From: Desulfovibrionaceae bacterium
GTDB lineage: Bacteria > Desulfobacterota > Desulfovibrionia > Desulfovibrionales > Desulfovibrionaceae
Assembly: GCA_028689675.1 (NCBI GenBank)
Contig: JAQVCS010000001.1
Location: forward strand, 62,001 to 126,000
Reading direction: 5' to 3'
DNA length: 64,000 nucleotides
Position numbers and translations under genes: made by a program. Below the pieces are notes generated by a model. The model had not been told where the DNA came from. It was given only the letters and a program-made list of their open reading frames with translations, and searched no databases. Below are positions 1 through 8,714 of the stretch, one piece after another. Each line of letters opens with the position of its first letter. The first letter of the stretch is position 1.

Positions 1-971
1 TGCGAATAGGCAACCCCGCCAGCCACAGCATCCACCATCACCAGCACCCCCACGCACATGGGCACACTGTCGTCCAAAATGCCGCGGGTAAAGCGGTAGC
101 TCATGGCGGCAACACTGTATTTGCTGGCAATAATTTCGCGCCACACGTCCAAAGCGTCATTGGCTTCAATAGAAAGCTCTGTGCTGAACTGCCCTGCAAA
201 CGAGGCGTCTTTCACATCTTCATCCACAGCAGAAGAGCGCAGGGCAAGACGCAGGTCTTTACCATAGCGCACGCGCAAAGGCTCTAAGGCTTCTTCAAAA
301 GCCCGCGCCAATTCTTGCGGCACAACAGCCATATAAATGCGCTGCTGTATGGCATGGGATAATTCCAGCAGACTTTTCAAGTCGCTACTGTCTGTTTGCT
401 GAATGCGCAGGTCTATCGATTCCTGCAAATTATTTACAGCCATAAAAAGATTGTAGCCTGCAGCGGTAACAGCAAAACCATCGGGCACGGGCAGGTTCAC
501 ATGGTTTGCCACCTCGCCAAGCTGTGCCATTTTGCCGCCCACAAGGGAAACATCACTGGCGCGAATTTCACTTAAGGGCAGCACAAGAGGCCCTTCATGC
601 GAGGGGGGCACATAGCCCAAGTGCTTATCAATATTGCGGGCTATGCGTGAAAAGGCAGGCTTGAGGTCTTCATACGCACGGTCAGAGAGGGCATTCAAAT
701 TGTTGATCATTTGAAATACCGCAGCCACAGAGCGAGCCGCTGCCGAGCGCACATAGGTCATATCAAAAGGGCGGTAGCCCCCCTTGGCCTTGGGGGTCAT
801 GCGCTCTTCTATATCGGCCATAATTTCCAGCGCGGCCTTGTTGGCGGCAAGCAAACGGCGAAAATGCAGGCAGCGCGCCTGCATTTGCAAACGCAGGGCT
901 TCTGCCGCTTCATCCACCACAGCAGGGCTTGAGCCGCCAAAAAAGCGTTTTATGCCGTCAAACAGGCTCAT
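1..971 (-). CDS. PEP synthase-like PEP/pyruvate-binding protein (C-terminus beyond window)
   Basis: About 323 N-terminal residues are visible; the gene runs off the left edge. After a family-specific N-terminal segment (MSLFDGIKRFF, then RPFDMTYVR) comes a pyruvate phosphate dikinase/PEP synthase ATP-binding domain. It contains GGKMAQLGE and the well-preserved ALRSSAVDEDVKDASFAGQF motif that binds ATP in this family. The start ATG (971-969) overlaps the TGA of the upstream receiver gene as ATGA, so the two are translationally coupled. The N-terminal segment resembles that of the protein at 3193-5769, so the two are paralogues. Whether the phosphohistidine domain is intact cannot be seen. A regulatory PEP- or pyruvate-linked role within the operon is inference. 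Confidence 0.8.
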   Translation of the reverse strand, partial: MSLFDGIKRFFGGSSPAVVDEAAEALRLQMQARCLHFRRLLAANKAALEIMADIEERMTPKAKGGYRPFDMTYVRSAAARSVAAVFQMINNLNALSDRAYEDLKPAFSRIARNIDKHLGYVPPSHEGPLVLPLSEIRASDVSLVGGKMAQLGEVANHVNLPVPDGFAVTAAGYNLFMAVNNLQESIDLRIQQTDSSDLKSLLELSHAIQQRIYMAVVPQELARAFEEALEPLRVRYGKDLRLALRSSAVDEDVKDASFAGQFSTELSIEANDALDVWREIIASKYSVAAMSYRFTRGILDDSVPMCVGVLVMVDAVAGGVAYS

Positions 972-1345
972 ACAGGCAGCGCTCCCGTTCGGGCGGCATC
1001 CTCCAGCTTGATAATAAGCTCATTGATAGCAATGGGCTTGAGCAAATAATCAAAAGCGCCCAGCTCCATACCCGAAACCGCCACGCTCAAGCTGGCATGG
1101 CCAGTAAGCAGAATAACGGGCAGCGAAGGGGCAATTTGCTTCATGCGGTGCAGGCCTTCCAGCCCATCCATGCCGGGCATACGCACGTCCATTACCACGG
1201 CATTAAAGGGTGGGTTCATTTTCATCACCAGCTTTACGGCATCGCTGGCATTATTGGCCGTTGTCACCTGAATGTCGCGGTGTTCCAATCTTTTTTGAAT
1301 AAGCGAAAGGAATTCTACTTCATCGTCAACAATCAAAACATGCAT
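968..1345 (-). CDS. Single-domain response regulator (CheY-like receiver)
   Basis: This is a 125-residue stand-alone receiver domain with no output domain. The acidic pair is Asp7/Asp8, the phosphoacceptor is Asp53 in VVMDVRMPGMD, and Thr81 and Lys103 are the conserved switch residues. It lies 26 bases after the sensor kinase at 1372-3063, its likely cognate partner, and overlaps the PEP-binding gene downstream by ATGA. With no DNA-binding domain, it most likely acts by protein contact or phosphotransfer, possibly on the PEP-binding protein encoded next; that target is inference. Confidence 0.9.
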   Translation of the reverse strand: MHVLIVDDEVEFLSLIQKRLEHRDIQVTTANNASDAVKLVMKMNPPFNAVVMDVRMPGMDGLEGLHRMKQIAPSLPVILLTGHASLSVAVSGMELGAFDYLLKPIAINELIIKLEDAARTGALPV

Positions 1346-1371
1346 AAGGCTGCTCCCTGTCGATGGAAGGA

Positions 1372-3063
1372 TTATTTATTTCTTTCATGGGGTAATGAAA
1401 TAATAAAACTTGTCCCAACGCCCACTTCACTTTCCACATGAATGCTTGCGCCCAAACTTTCTAAAATAGTAAAGCAAATAGAAAGCCCCAAGCCAGTCCC
1501 TTCACCAGGCTTTTTGGTGGTAAAGAAGGGGTCAAATATGCGCTTCAGTTTATCTTGCGGTATGCCAGAGCCTGTATCGGAAATGCGCACACAGCAACCT
1601 GCTTCACCAGCGCCTTCGGGCTTCCACTGTTCCACATGCACCGTTATTGTGCCATTTTTGCCCACGGCATCAAGGGCATTATCGATAATATTTAAAAATA
1701 CCTGCTGGAGCTGCGAGCCATCGGTAATAACAGAACCCACGCCCTCGGCATAGTCGCGCACAATGTCAATATTACGCAGGCGGGCTTCCCCAGCCAAAAA
1801 GCTGATGGTCTGGTCAAGCAGCATGGGCACAAAAAGCTCACCTTGCGAAGGGGCAACGGTGCGCCCAAAGCCCAGCATGCGGTGCGTTATGCCGCTGGCA
1901 CGCTCAACATGCTGCTCTATTTTTTCAGCAGTTTCACATAGTTCCTGATAATTCTTGTAATTTTCTGGCTTTTCTTCAGCCAGCAGGTCACGCATCCACC
2001 CTGCGCTTTCGCGTATGAGCATAAGCGGGTTGTTAATTTCATGGGCAACACCTGTGGCCATTTTGCCCAAGGCCGCCATTTTGCTTGATTGCGTAAGCTG
2101 AGCATCAAGCTGTGCCTGTTTTTTGTCTTGCTCCATTAAGTAGTTGATAAGCGAGCGTGTGGCAAGCAAAGCCCCCACAGCAGCCAGCAAAGCCCCCAGC
2201 ACCACAAAAAGCATAATAAAAATACGCAATTGCTGCAATGGTGCCAGCGTGCCGCGCACATCTTCTACCATAACCAAGCGCCAGCTGGTAACAGAAAGGG
2301 GGTAAACCAGCGCCAAATATTCTACAGGCTCTTCCTGCGCGGCATCCTGCATGGGTACAGAAAAAGGCTTTTTAAAATCTTCTGCCCCCTTGGGCAGGTG
2401 CAGGCGCATTTTAGACATCACATTGCCATTAAACAAAGACTGTGTTTGCAATATGCCGTCTTTATTCACTAAAAAAGCATCGCTGCGCTCACCTTCATAG
2501 GTGCGCTGGGCAAGGCTGTTGAGGGCAGCGAGGTCAATTGTGGCGCGCACAATATAGGTGTGCGCCCCCTCATGCCGCATAACAGCAATAATAAAATGGG
2601 GTTCATTACGAAAACCCATAAACATATCGCTCACATACACACCCTTGCGCATCACTTCATAAAACCATTCTGTTTCAGAATAGTCGGGGGCGGCAAGGTC
2701 GTAGGGGCCCACATAGGCAAGGTGCTTGCCATTGCGCCCAATCACGCCAATATCAACAAAATGCTTGCCATTGGCCTGCATAGTGGAAAAAATTTGGCTC
2801 AGGCTTTGCACATCAATAAGGTCTTCATAGCTGTGCGTATAGGTCAGGTTTTTAATTTGTGCCACACGCTCAATGAGAAAAGTATCAATAGAGCGCACTT
2901 TATTGCGCCCCACCGCCCCAAGAATGGAAGAAACTTTATCGCCATGGGCGCTGTTCAGCCTGTCGGCACAAAACATGCCAAGAGCAAGCAACGGCACTAA
3001 AGCAAGCAAGAGCAAGGTGCCAAATAAACGACGACGCAAGGCCGTATAATTTTGTTTTTGCAT
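1372..3063 (-). CDS. Membrane sensor histidine kinase with periplasmic sensor domain
   Basis: The 563-residue protein has a membrane helix at about 13-32, a periplasmic Cache-like sensor region at about 35-278, a second helix at about 281-302, a short linker and a HisKA/HATPase core. The H-box has His341 in VAHEINNPLMLI. N- and G-boxes follow (NIIDNALDAVG, DTGSGIPQDKL, GEGTGLGLSI). ATG 3063 is preceded by AAGGTGG. It sits 26 bases upstream of the receiver gene. The ligand is unknown; the nearby permease and PEP-binding genes suggest a link to anion or carbon metabolism, but nothing in the sequence proves it. Confidence 0.9.
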   Translation of the reverse strand: MQKQNYTALRRRLFGTLLLLALVPLLALGMFCADRLNSAHGDKVSSILGAVGRNKVRSIDTFLIERVAQIKNLTYTHSYEDLIDVQSLSQIFSTMQANGKHFVDIGVIGRNGKHLAYVGPYDLAAPDYSETEWFYEVMRKGVYVSDMFMGFRNEPHFIIAVMRHEGAHTYIVRATIDLAALNSLAQRTYEGERSDAFLVNKDGILQTQSLFNGNVMSKMRLHLPKGAEDFKKPFSVPMQDAAQEEPVEYLALVYPLSVTSWRLVMVEDVRGTLAPLQQLRIFIMLFVVLGALLAAVGALLATRSLINYLMEQDKKQAQLDAQLTQSSKMAALGKMATGVAHEINNPLMLIRESAGWMRDLLAEEKPENYKNYQELCETAEKIEQHVERASGITHRMLGFGRTVAPSQGELFVPMLLDQTISFLAGEARLRNIDIVRDYAEGVGSVITDGSQLQQVFLNIIDNALDAVGKNGTITVHVEQWKPEGAGEAGCCVRISDTGSGIPQDKLKRIFDPFFTTKKPGEGTGLGLSICFTILESLGASIHVESEVGVGTSFIISLPHERNK

Positions 3064-3153
3064 TATTCCACCTTCTGAATGCGCGCACCAAACTGTGGCA
3101 AAACAATGCCGCGCTGCGCATACAATGGTATACCCTAAAGGCAGCGCATAATC

Positions 3154-3168
3154 TAGGGGAATTTCCTA
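3154..3168. promoter_or_regulatory. Candidate operator TAGG-N7-CCTA upstream of the kinase gene
   Basis: The inverted repeat TAGGGGAATTTCCTA lies in the 129-base gap before the sensor kinase start. The same TAGG-N7-CCTA architecture recurs at 7978-7992 in front of the TauE gene. Sharing between two neighbouring operons suggests a common regulator, perhaps the NarL-like protein at 8046-8702; this is inference. Confidence 0.4.
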
Positions 3169-3192
3169 AAGGATTCGTACAGAAACACGGCC

Positions 3193-5769
3193 TTACAGCT
3201 GGGCAGCACGGGGCGCCATCAACAAGAGGGAGCGGCAATGTTCCAGCATTTTTTCTTTCCTTTCAGCAACTTGGCGTTTGTCTGTCATAATCATATCAAG
3301 CTGGCGGGTGTGTATAGTTAAATAGCCCAGCACAGAGAGCATGGCCAGCCCCTCATCAATAGCAATATTGCTGACGCGGGCGCGCACAGAATCATGCAGC
3401 AGCATGGGGTCAAAGCCGCATTCCCACAAAATATCGGCCACAAAGCGCACCCTTGCCATGCGCCTTTCCACATTGGCCGCACCGCCGCGCAGCTGAAACA
3501 CCAGCGAATTATTTTGTTTGTGCCCGCCCAAGCGCGCCTCGGTAGCCACAAAATGAAAGCCGAAGCGAGAATATAAGCTGCAATAGTTTTTGCTGAGTAA
3601 AAAATAATTTTTTTCAGAAAAATACGCACTTTGTGATGCAGGATCAAGGTGCGGGTTTGCCGTTGCCTCATACAAAATAGAAACAAAGCCCTTGTTGTTT
3701 ACTGGCGGCGGCCCCTGCCAAGGGTGCACATTCATGCCAAACCACAGGGCATGAAAGGAAGGGCATTGAATTTGGCTCACATCAATCATAGGGTCGCGCC
3801 CCACGCTTTCAAAAGCTTCGCCAAGGTCAATGACCCAAAATTGCTTGGGCATGCCATCAAAAAGCTGCTTGACGCGCTGTGGGGCATGCTCTTTGGCAGA
3901 GCCTAGTGAAAACATGGCAGAAACGGCCTTTTCGTGGCAATAGCGCGCTATATCATGAAAGGTTTTGCAATTGGTGGCACGAAAGTCGGGCGTATCAGGC
4001 ATTATGGTAAGCGGGGCAGTGTGGGCAATAATTTCCTTTAATGCGGCATACACTGTCGATTGCGGCAAAAAGTCACGCGGGGCAGCGGCATGCACCAGTA
4101 ATTCGGCCACCGTGCCCGCATAAACAAGGCCAGTGTCTGCACACAAGGTCACTGTTTCCACATCCTCAAGCTTTTCCATGCATTCTGGCACATTAAACAG
4201 GGCAGGCTTGCCAAATTCTCGGCAAATGGAAGCCAAGCGGCTGCCCAAAAAACCCTCTTGCACAATAAGCCCCGCTGCCCTGTCTAATAAGGCTGCCCAA
4301 GAATACGAATCGTGCTCAACCACCAAAATGCCGCCATCGGGAAAGGTCTTGGCATCTTTTTCGCAACGCACCAGAGTAACAGGCCCTGCGGCAATGCCCG
4401 AGGCTGCGGTAATGCCCCAGTTCAGCAAAGGGGAAGGCAGGCTTTCACGCATAATGACTTCAGGCTGCAACTTGCCCCCCAGCACCATGGGTCTGCCCAT
4501 AACGAGGGTAAATTCCCCATCGGGGCGCAATATCCACGTTAACGACATGGCCGTGCCCTGTTCTTTTTCTTCCACAGCCAGCGCCAGCTCAGTGGCGGCC
4601 ACAAGCTGCTCGTCATCAAGCACAGGGTCTGTACATTCGGCTGGTGTGCTGAGCAGCACAGCATGGGGCTGCCGCCGCAGCACATGAAATTCGTCCACAG
4701 GCACATCATTATATTCTGCTGCTGCTGGTGTGCCGCGCCAAGCATACACATGCACAAAGGCATGCGAGGCCTGCATGGGGTTCATGGTATGCACCAGCCC
4801 GCTTATACGGAATTGGGGTACGGCCATGCACAAAACACAAAAAGACGCCCCAGACAGTTCCTTCATACCGCGATAGCGCCTGTAGGTAAGGCATTGGGCG
4901 CTGAATTTACGCGCCAAGGTTGCCCGCAGGGCTTCAAGCAGGGCGTCATCGGGGGCATATAAATCTACCTCGGGCCCCCAGATAAGCACGCCATGGTCTT
5001 CATCTGGGCTGGTATCTTGCCACAAGCGACCGCGTAGCAACAGGGTGGCAGGCTGCCCCTGCATAACCACCTGCAAGCGCCGCACATGGGCAAAAAAATC
5101 TTGCGCAACCTGTGCAGGAATAAGGCCGTTAAGCACAATTTTTTCTACTTGAGCGGCTATTTTGTAGACAGTGCGTGGGGTTATGCCCCCTGCCTTTTGA
5201 ATGCAGCCGCTCACCTCTGCCTGCATGCCGCGCGTGCGCAAAATGCGCTGTGTGCCTGCGGCAGTAAGCACAAATGAGGGGGGAATAAGGTGCGGGTAGC
5301 GTGCACCTAGCTCTGCCTCCAAGCGAATAAAGCGGCGCGTCACCTTATCGGCCAGCTGCTCAAGAGCAGTATGGTCGGCAGCACTCAAGGGCTTGGTCAA
5401 ATCAATAATGGCAGGCCCCAGCAGGCAGGCATCTTCGCCCTCTTCCAGCAAAGGGGTAATGACCTCTTGCAAAACATGAAAATGCTCACGCAATATATCT
5501 TTTTTACTGCCATTGAGCACATCAAGCAGCTTAATGCACTGGTAGCAGCGCGTTACCGCCGCTGTTGCCAAGGCACGCACGCGCGACATATCAAAAGGGC
5601 GCTCGCAGCATAGGGTATATTCCATTGTGGAAAGCGTGTCCTGAAAGCCATCCCATGCGGTAAGGAACAAATTAAAAGCCTGATGCTGCGCCGCAAAGCC
5701 AGTATCGGCAGGCTTGGCGGCAGGGGCAGGCTTTTGGCGGCCAAAAAAACGCTTCAGGCTTTCAAACAT
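3193..5769 (-). CDS. Degenerate PEP-synthase-like protein lacking the catalytic histidine
   Basis: This 858-residue paralogue of the protein at 1-971 shares its N-terminal segment (MFESLKRFFGRQ, RPFDMSRVR). The ATP-binding region is poorly conserved: RGRLWQDTSPDED stands where the sibling has RSSAVDED. In the PEP-utilising swivel domain, the usual TCHAAI-ARELG-PA pattern reads GSRLASICREFGKPA, putting Arg511 (codon 4237-4239) where the phosphorylated histidine should be. The last 230 residues are not recognisable as the PEP-binding barrel. ATG 5769 has GAGGA eight bases upstream; longer in-frame starts are TTG and sit on the ribosome-binding site. It is probably a non-catalytic, regulatory or scaffold protein. 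Confidence 0.75.
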   Translation of the reverse strand: MFESLKRFFGRQKPAPAAKPADTGFAAQHQAFNLFLTAWDGFQDTLSTMEYTLCCERPFDMSRVRALATAAVTRCYQCIKLLDVLNGSKKDILREHFHVLQEVITPLLEEGEDACLLGPAIIDLTKPLSAADHTALEQLADKVTRRFIRLEAELGARYPHLIPPSFVLTAAGTQRILRTRGMQAEVSGCIQKAGGITPRTVYKIAAQVEKIVLNGLIPAQVAQDFFAHVRRLQVVMQGQPATLLLRGRLWQDTSPDEDHGVLIWGPEVDLYAPDDALLEALRATLARKFSAQCLTYRRYRGMKELSGASFCVLCMAVPQFRISGLVHTMNPMQASHAFVHVYAWRGTPAAAEYNDVPVDEFHVLRRQPHAVLLSTPAECTDPVLDDEQLVAATELALAVEEKEQGTAMSLTWILRPDGEFTLVMGRPMVLGGKLQPEVIMRESLPSPLLNWGITAASGIAAGPVTLVRCEKDAKTFPDGGILVVEHDSYSWAALLDRAAGLIVQEGFLGSRLASICREFGKPALFNVPECMEKLEDVETVTLCADTGLVYAGTVAELLVHAAAPRDFLPQSTVYAALKEIIAHTAPLTIMPDTPDFRATNCKTFHDIARYCHEKAVSAMFSLGSAKEHAPQRVKQLFDGMPKQFWVIDLGEAFESVGRDPMIDVSQIQCPSFHALWFGMNVHPWQGPPPVNNKGFVSILYEATANPHLDPASQSAYFSEKNYFLLSKNYCSLYSRFGFHFVATEARLGGHKQNNSLVFQLRGGAANVERRMARVRFVADILWECGFDPMLLHDSVRARVSNIAIDEGLAMLSVLGYLTIHTRQLDMIMTDKRQVAERKEKMLEHCRSLLLMAPRAAQL

Positions 5770-5804
5770 AGCTATCCTCAAAGGCAATAAGCCCGCAGTG
5801 CAAC

Positions 5805-5856
5805 ACAGTGTACAAAACCCAAATGCGACGGCAGAATAACCCGCCGTCGCATTTGC
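5805..5856 (-). terminator. Terminator after the TauE operon
   Basis: AAATGCGACGG (5821-5831) pairs with CCGTCGCATTT (5844-5854). On the minus strand the hairpin is followed by GGGTTTTGT. It lies just downstream of the stop at 5911 and separates the TauE operon from the PEP-like gene. Confidence 0.6.
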
Positions 5857-5910
5857 TTTACGTCAATACACACTGCCAACGGCATAGCCGCCAGCGGGAG
5901 CTCAGTGCAT

Positions 5911-6648
5911 CTAGCCTTCCTGCTTCACCTTAGACTTGGTCATGGTCAAGCCAATACCTTCGAACATTTCAAAGATACCGAAACCATACCACAAGGTATA
6001 GACAAGATAGAAGACAAGCAGGGCGGACATCATAATGGCGTGTTCTTTCACGCTGGAAGCCTGCACGCTGTAGAAGTTGTGGGCAGGTTCAATAGCGCGG
6101 CGCACCACGGTATCGAGAATACCCGCTTCTGTAATCATCTTCTGCTTCTGCAATTCTTTGATGCTGGGCTGCAAAACATTCCAGCAGGCATTGGTCACGC
6201 CAAGGGCTTTATCCACGCCATACTTTTGCTCAACAAATTTGCTGTCATTATTATACATTTTTTCAGAAATCTGCTGCACAGCTTCCAAGAAAGGCCCCAT
6301 GTTGCCCTTATAGGTCAGCTTCTTCTGGTCTTCAGAAATAACCAGCGTCATGCCTGCACCTTCAATAACGGGCTTAATGTAAGGAACAATGCTGGGGTCT
6401 TTCAAAGCTATGGTAATGTCCACATCTTTGCTTTGCATGGGCTTAATCTTTTCTTTGACCATTTCAGCAAAGTTGGAAGATCCCTTGGAAAGGCTGTTGA
6501 ACAAGCCGTCAGCAAATTCAAGGCCAGTGAGCTTTTTGCCGCCGTCAAGCCCTTCAAAATGAGGGGTCAGCAAAAAGGCGAATACGGCAAAAAAGGAAAT
6601 TAACAGAAAAGCACCGCGAAAGAAGCATTTCTTATTAGTTACAAGCAT
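5911..6648 (-). CDS. Two-helix membrane protein paired with TauE permease
   Basis: The 245-residue protein has an N-terminal membrane anchor (about 9-28), a long extracytoplasmic region rich in charged residues (about 30-200), and a second helix near 206-226 (MMSALLVFYLVYTLWYGFGIF). It does not match a family I can name. The gene starts directly after the permease stop codon, with AGGAGG spanning the junction, so the two are translated together. An accessory or substrate-presenting subunit of the TauE-type transporter is the natural inference. Confidence 0.75.
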   Translation of the reverse strand: MLVTNKKCFFRGAFLLISFFAVFAFLLTPHFEGLDGGKKLTGLEFADGLFNSLSKGSSNFAEMVKEKIKPMQSKDVDITIALKDPSIVPYIKPVIEGAGMTLVISEDQKKLTYKGNMGPFLEAVQQISEKMYNNDSKFVEQKYGVDKALGVTNACWNVLQPSIKELQKQKMITEAGILDTVVRRAIEPAHNFYSVQASSVKEHAIMMSALLVFYLVYTLWYGFGIFEMFEGIGLTMTKSKVKQEG

Positions 6649-6649
6649 C

Positions 6650-7915
6650 TTAGGCCTCCTGACGCAACTTGCCGATGTTGCTGATGAATTTGCCTATGAC
6701 CCAGACGCCGAAGAAGGCGACCACGACCCAGAATACAATATTCCCGACAAATTCAATACCGTTCACGATAGAGGGGGAGATGTTAATCACCTCCAGTTCC
6801 ACCAGCTTTTTAGGCAGGGTTGCAAGGCGGTTTACAAAGCCAGCCAAGATAGACACGGCATAGAAGCCACGAATATGCACGCCCTTAACCACCTTGGTGG
6901 TCAAAGCGCCCATCTGAATGCCCAAAAGCGAGCCCAGCAGCATGCCAATAGCCAAGGTGTAAAACACATAGCCATAAATAGCATATTGACCAATGGCGGC
7001 CATACCAGCAGTAAAAATAATTTGCAGAATGTCTGTGCCCACGGTGGTCATGGAAGACACGCCGTACACATACACAAACAAGGGGAAGGTAACAAAGCCG
7101 CCGCCCACGCCCATAATGGCCGCAAGCATACCAACAACAATACCACCACAGGCGATAACCCAGCCAGAAATACGACGGCCGCCAGGCACGAGGTCTTCGT
7201 CAAAGGTAATCATGGGGGGCAAATTGATTTTTTGCAAACGAATGGAGAAAGAGGTCATACCCGTGGGGCCGCCGTGGGCGTCGCCGCCTTCCTGACCCTG
7301 CGCACCGCGAGTGCTCTTTAAGAAGTCAAACAGAGCATAAAAACCAAGGAAGCCCAGCAGCACAGCATAAATGGTGCTGATGAACAATTCGGACAACAAG
7401 GGGTCTGTGTTGTACAAGCCCTTGTTGATGCTGCCGCCAATGACTGTACCGCCAGCGGAGCCCACCAAAAAGGCAATAGCCAGCGAAACAGACACGTTCC
7501 CAAGCTTTTTGTGCACTGTTGTGCCCATAATGGCCTTGGCAAAAATGTGGAACAAGTCTGTGCCCACTGCCAAAATGCCTTTAACGCCAGCCGCCATAAG
7601 GGCGGGGGTAATAATAAAGCCGCCCCCTGCACCGATACAACCAGTGATCAGGCCAGCGGCCAAACCAACGCCAATAGAGGCAAGAAAAATGGTGGTGGTG
7701 TAAAAGGCGGGAGCATACGCTGTTTTACCGCCCAGCATGGTGTGCGCCTCATAGGCTTCAGCCATGCAAACCAAAAGCACGGGCAAAGCCAGTGCCAACA
7801 AAAAAAGTATTTTTTTACGATTTTTAATAATTGAGGTAGAAACCTCCAGGTCCCACTTGGCATATGCCCTGGTTCCCGCCATCATAAATTCGTAAATTTC
7901 ACGTCCCAGTGCCAT
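6650..7915 (-). CDS. TauE/SafE-family anion permease (sulfite exporter-like)
   Basis: This 421-residue polytopic protein has the two-fold TauE/SafE (DUF81) architecture: GLITGCIGAGGGFIITPAL in the first half and GMLAAIMGVGGGFVTFPLF in the second. It carries an extra cytoplasmic N-terminal region and a hydrophilic central loop. Family members move sulfite, sulfonates or other organic anions across the inner membrane; the substrate here is unknown, though sulfite or a sulfonate would suit a sulfate reducer. ATG 7915 follows GGAGG by five bases; the upstream in-frame GTG sits on that site. It leads a two-gene operon with the membrane protein at 5911-6648. Confidence 0.88.
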   Translation of the reverse strand: MALGREIYEFMMAGTRAYAKWDLEVSTSIIKNRKKILFLLALALPVLLVCMAEAYEAHTMLGGKTAYAPAFYTTTIFLASIGVGLAAGLITGCIGAGGGFIITPALMAAGVKGILAVGTDLFHIFAKAIMGTTVHKKLGNVSVSLAIAFLVGSAGGTVIGGSINKGLYNTDPLLSELFISTIYAVLLGFLGFYALFDFLKSTRGAQGQEGGDAHGGPTGMTSFSIRLQKINLPPMITFDEDLVPGGRRISGWVIACGGIVVGMLAAIMGVGGGFVTFPLFVYVYGVSSMTTVGTDILQIIFTAGMAAIGQYAIYGYVFYTLAIGMLLGSLLGIQMGALTTKVVKGVHIRGFYAVSILAGFVNRLATLPKKLVELEVINISPSIVNGIEFVGNIVFWVVVAFFGVWVIGKFISNIGKLRQEA

Positions 7916-7977
7916 GAACACCTCCGCTTGTGAAAAAAAATGTTAATACATTCTACAACAGACCTAGGGACACGCCA

Positions 7978-7992
7978 TAGGAAATTCACCTA
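7978..7992. promoter_or_regulatory. Candidate operator TAGG-N7-CCTA upstream of TauE operon
   Basis: TAGGAAATTCACCTA has the same TAGG-N7-CCTA layout as the site at 3154-3168. A GGGG-type palindrome, CCCCTAGGGG, lies nearby at about 8020-8029. Both fall in the 130-base gap between this operon and the NarL-like gene. Confidence 0.4.
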
Positions 7993-8045
7993 TTTTATGC
8001 TATATTTTTTGTACGTTTCCCCTAGGGGGGGGTGGTGTTTTGATA

Positions 8046-8702
8046 TTAAATACTGATAAGGCCACTGCGTAAGGCCATTTTTGTCAATTCACTTAACGAA
8101 GAAGTCTGAAGCTTGTTGCAGATATTATATTTGTGTGCCTCTACTGTTTTTAAGCTGATATGCAGCTTTTCTGCAATGGTGCGCAAGCCCTGCCCATCGG
8201 CAAGCATGATAAATATTTCTTTTTCTCTGCGCGAAAGCTTGCTGACCCCTTCTTCCTGTGTGCCAGCGGGGCGCTGTTCTAACAAGGCCAGCATGGGGGC
8301 ACAGGCATCAGAATGGCTAAAAAAGTTTTTGCCTTCATACACTTCACTAATTGCGGTCAGCAGTACAGAAGGGGCATCTTCCTTCAGCACATGCCCAGCT
8401 ATGCCTGCCTGAAACAGTTCCAATAAAAAGCGCTGGTCGGCATGCATGGTGTACACTATAACGCGCGCATCAGGGCAAATATTGCGCAGGGCGCGCGTGC
8501 ATTCCACGCCATTCATGCCGGGCATAGAAATATCCATAATCACAATGTGCGGTTGCGTTCGCGCCGCTAGCCGCAAACCTTCCTCGCCGCTGCCCGCCAT
8601 GCCTGCCACCATCATATCTTTGCGGGTAGAAATGAGGGAACGAACACCTTCCATGAGGAGTTTGTGGTCATCAATCAACAAAATGCGGCACTGCTGCTTC
8701 AT
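8046..8702 (-). CDS. NarL/FixJ-family response regulator
   Basis: The 218-residue protein has a receiver domain with Asp11/Asp12 and phosphoacceptor Asp57 in IVIMDISMPGMNG, and a C-terminal LuxR-type helix-turn-helix (about 153-215: LSRREKEIFIMLADGQ, TIAEKLHISLKTVEAHKYNI). ATG 8702 has AAAGGAG seven bases upstream, overlapping the end of the kinase gene at 8715, so the pair is one transcription unit. It is likely a DNA-binding activator or repressor of neighbouring promoters; the shared TAGG-N7-CCTA motif is one possible target. Confidence 0.92.
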   Translation of the reverse strand: MKQQCRILLIDDHKLLMEGVRSLISTRKDMMVAGMAGSGEEGLRLAARTQPHIVIMDISMPGMNGVECTRALRNICPDARVIVYTMHADQRFLLELFQAGIAGHVLKEDAPSVLLTAISEVYEGKNFFSHSDACAPMLALLEQRPAGTQEEGVSKLSRREKEIFIMLADGQGLRTIAEKLHISLKTVEAHKYNICNKLQTSSLSELTKMALRSGLISI

Positions 8703-8714
8703 AAAAAAGCTCCT

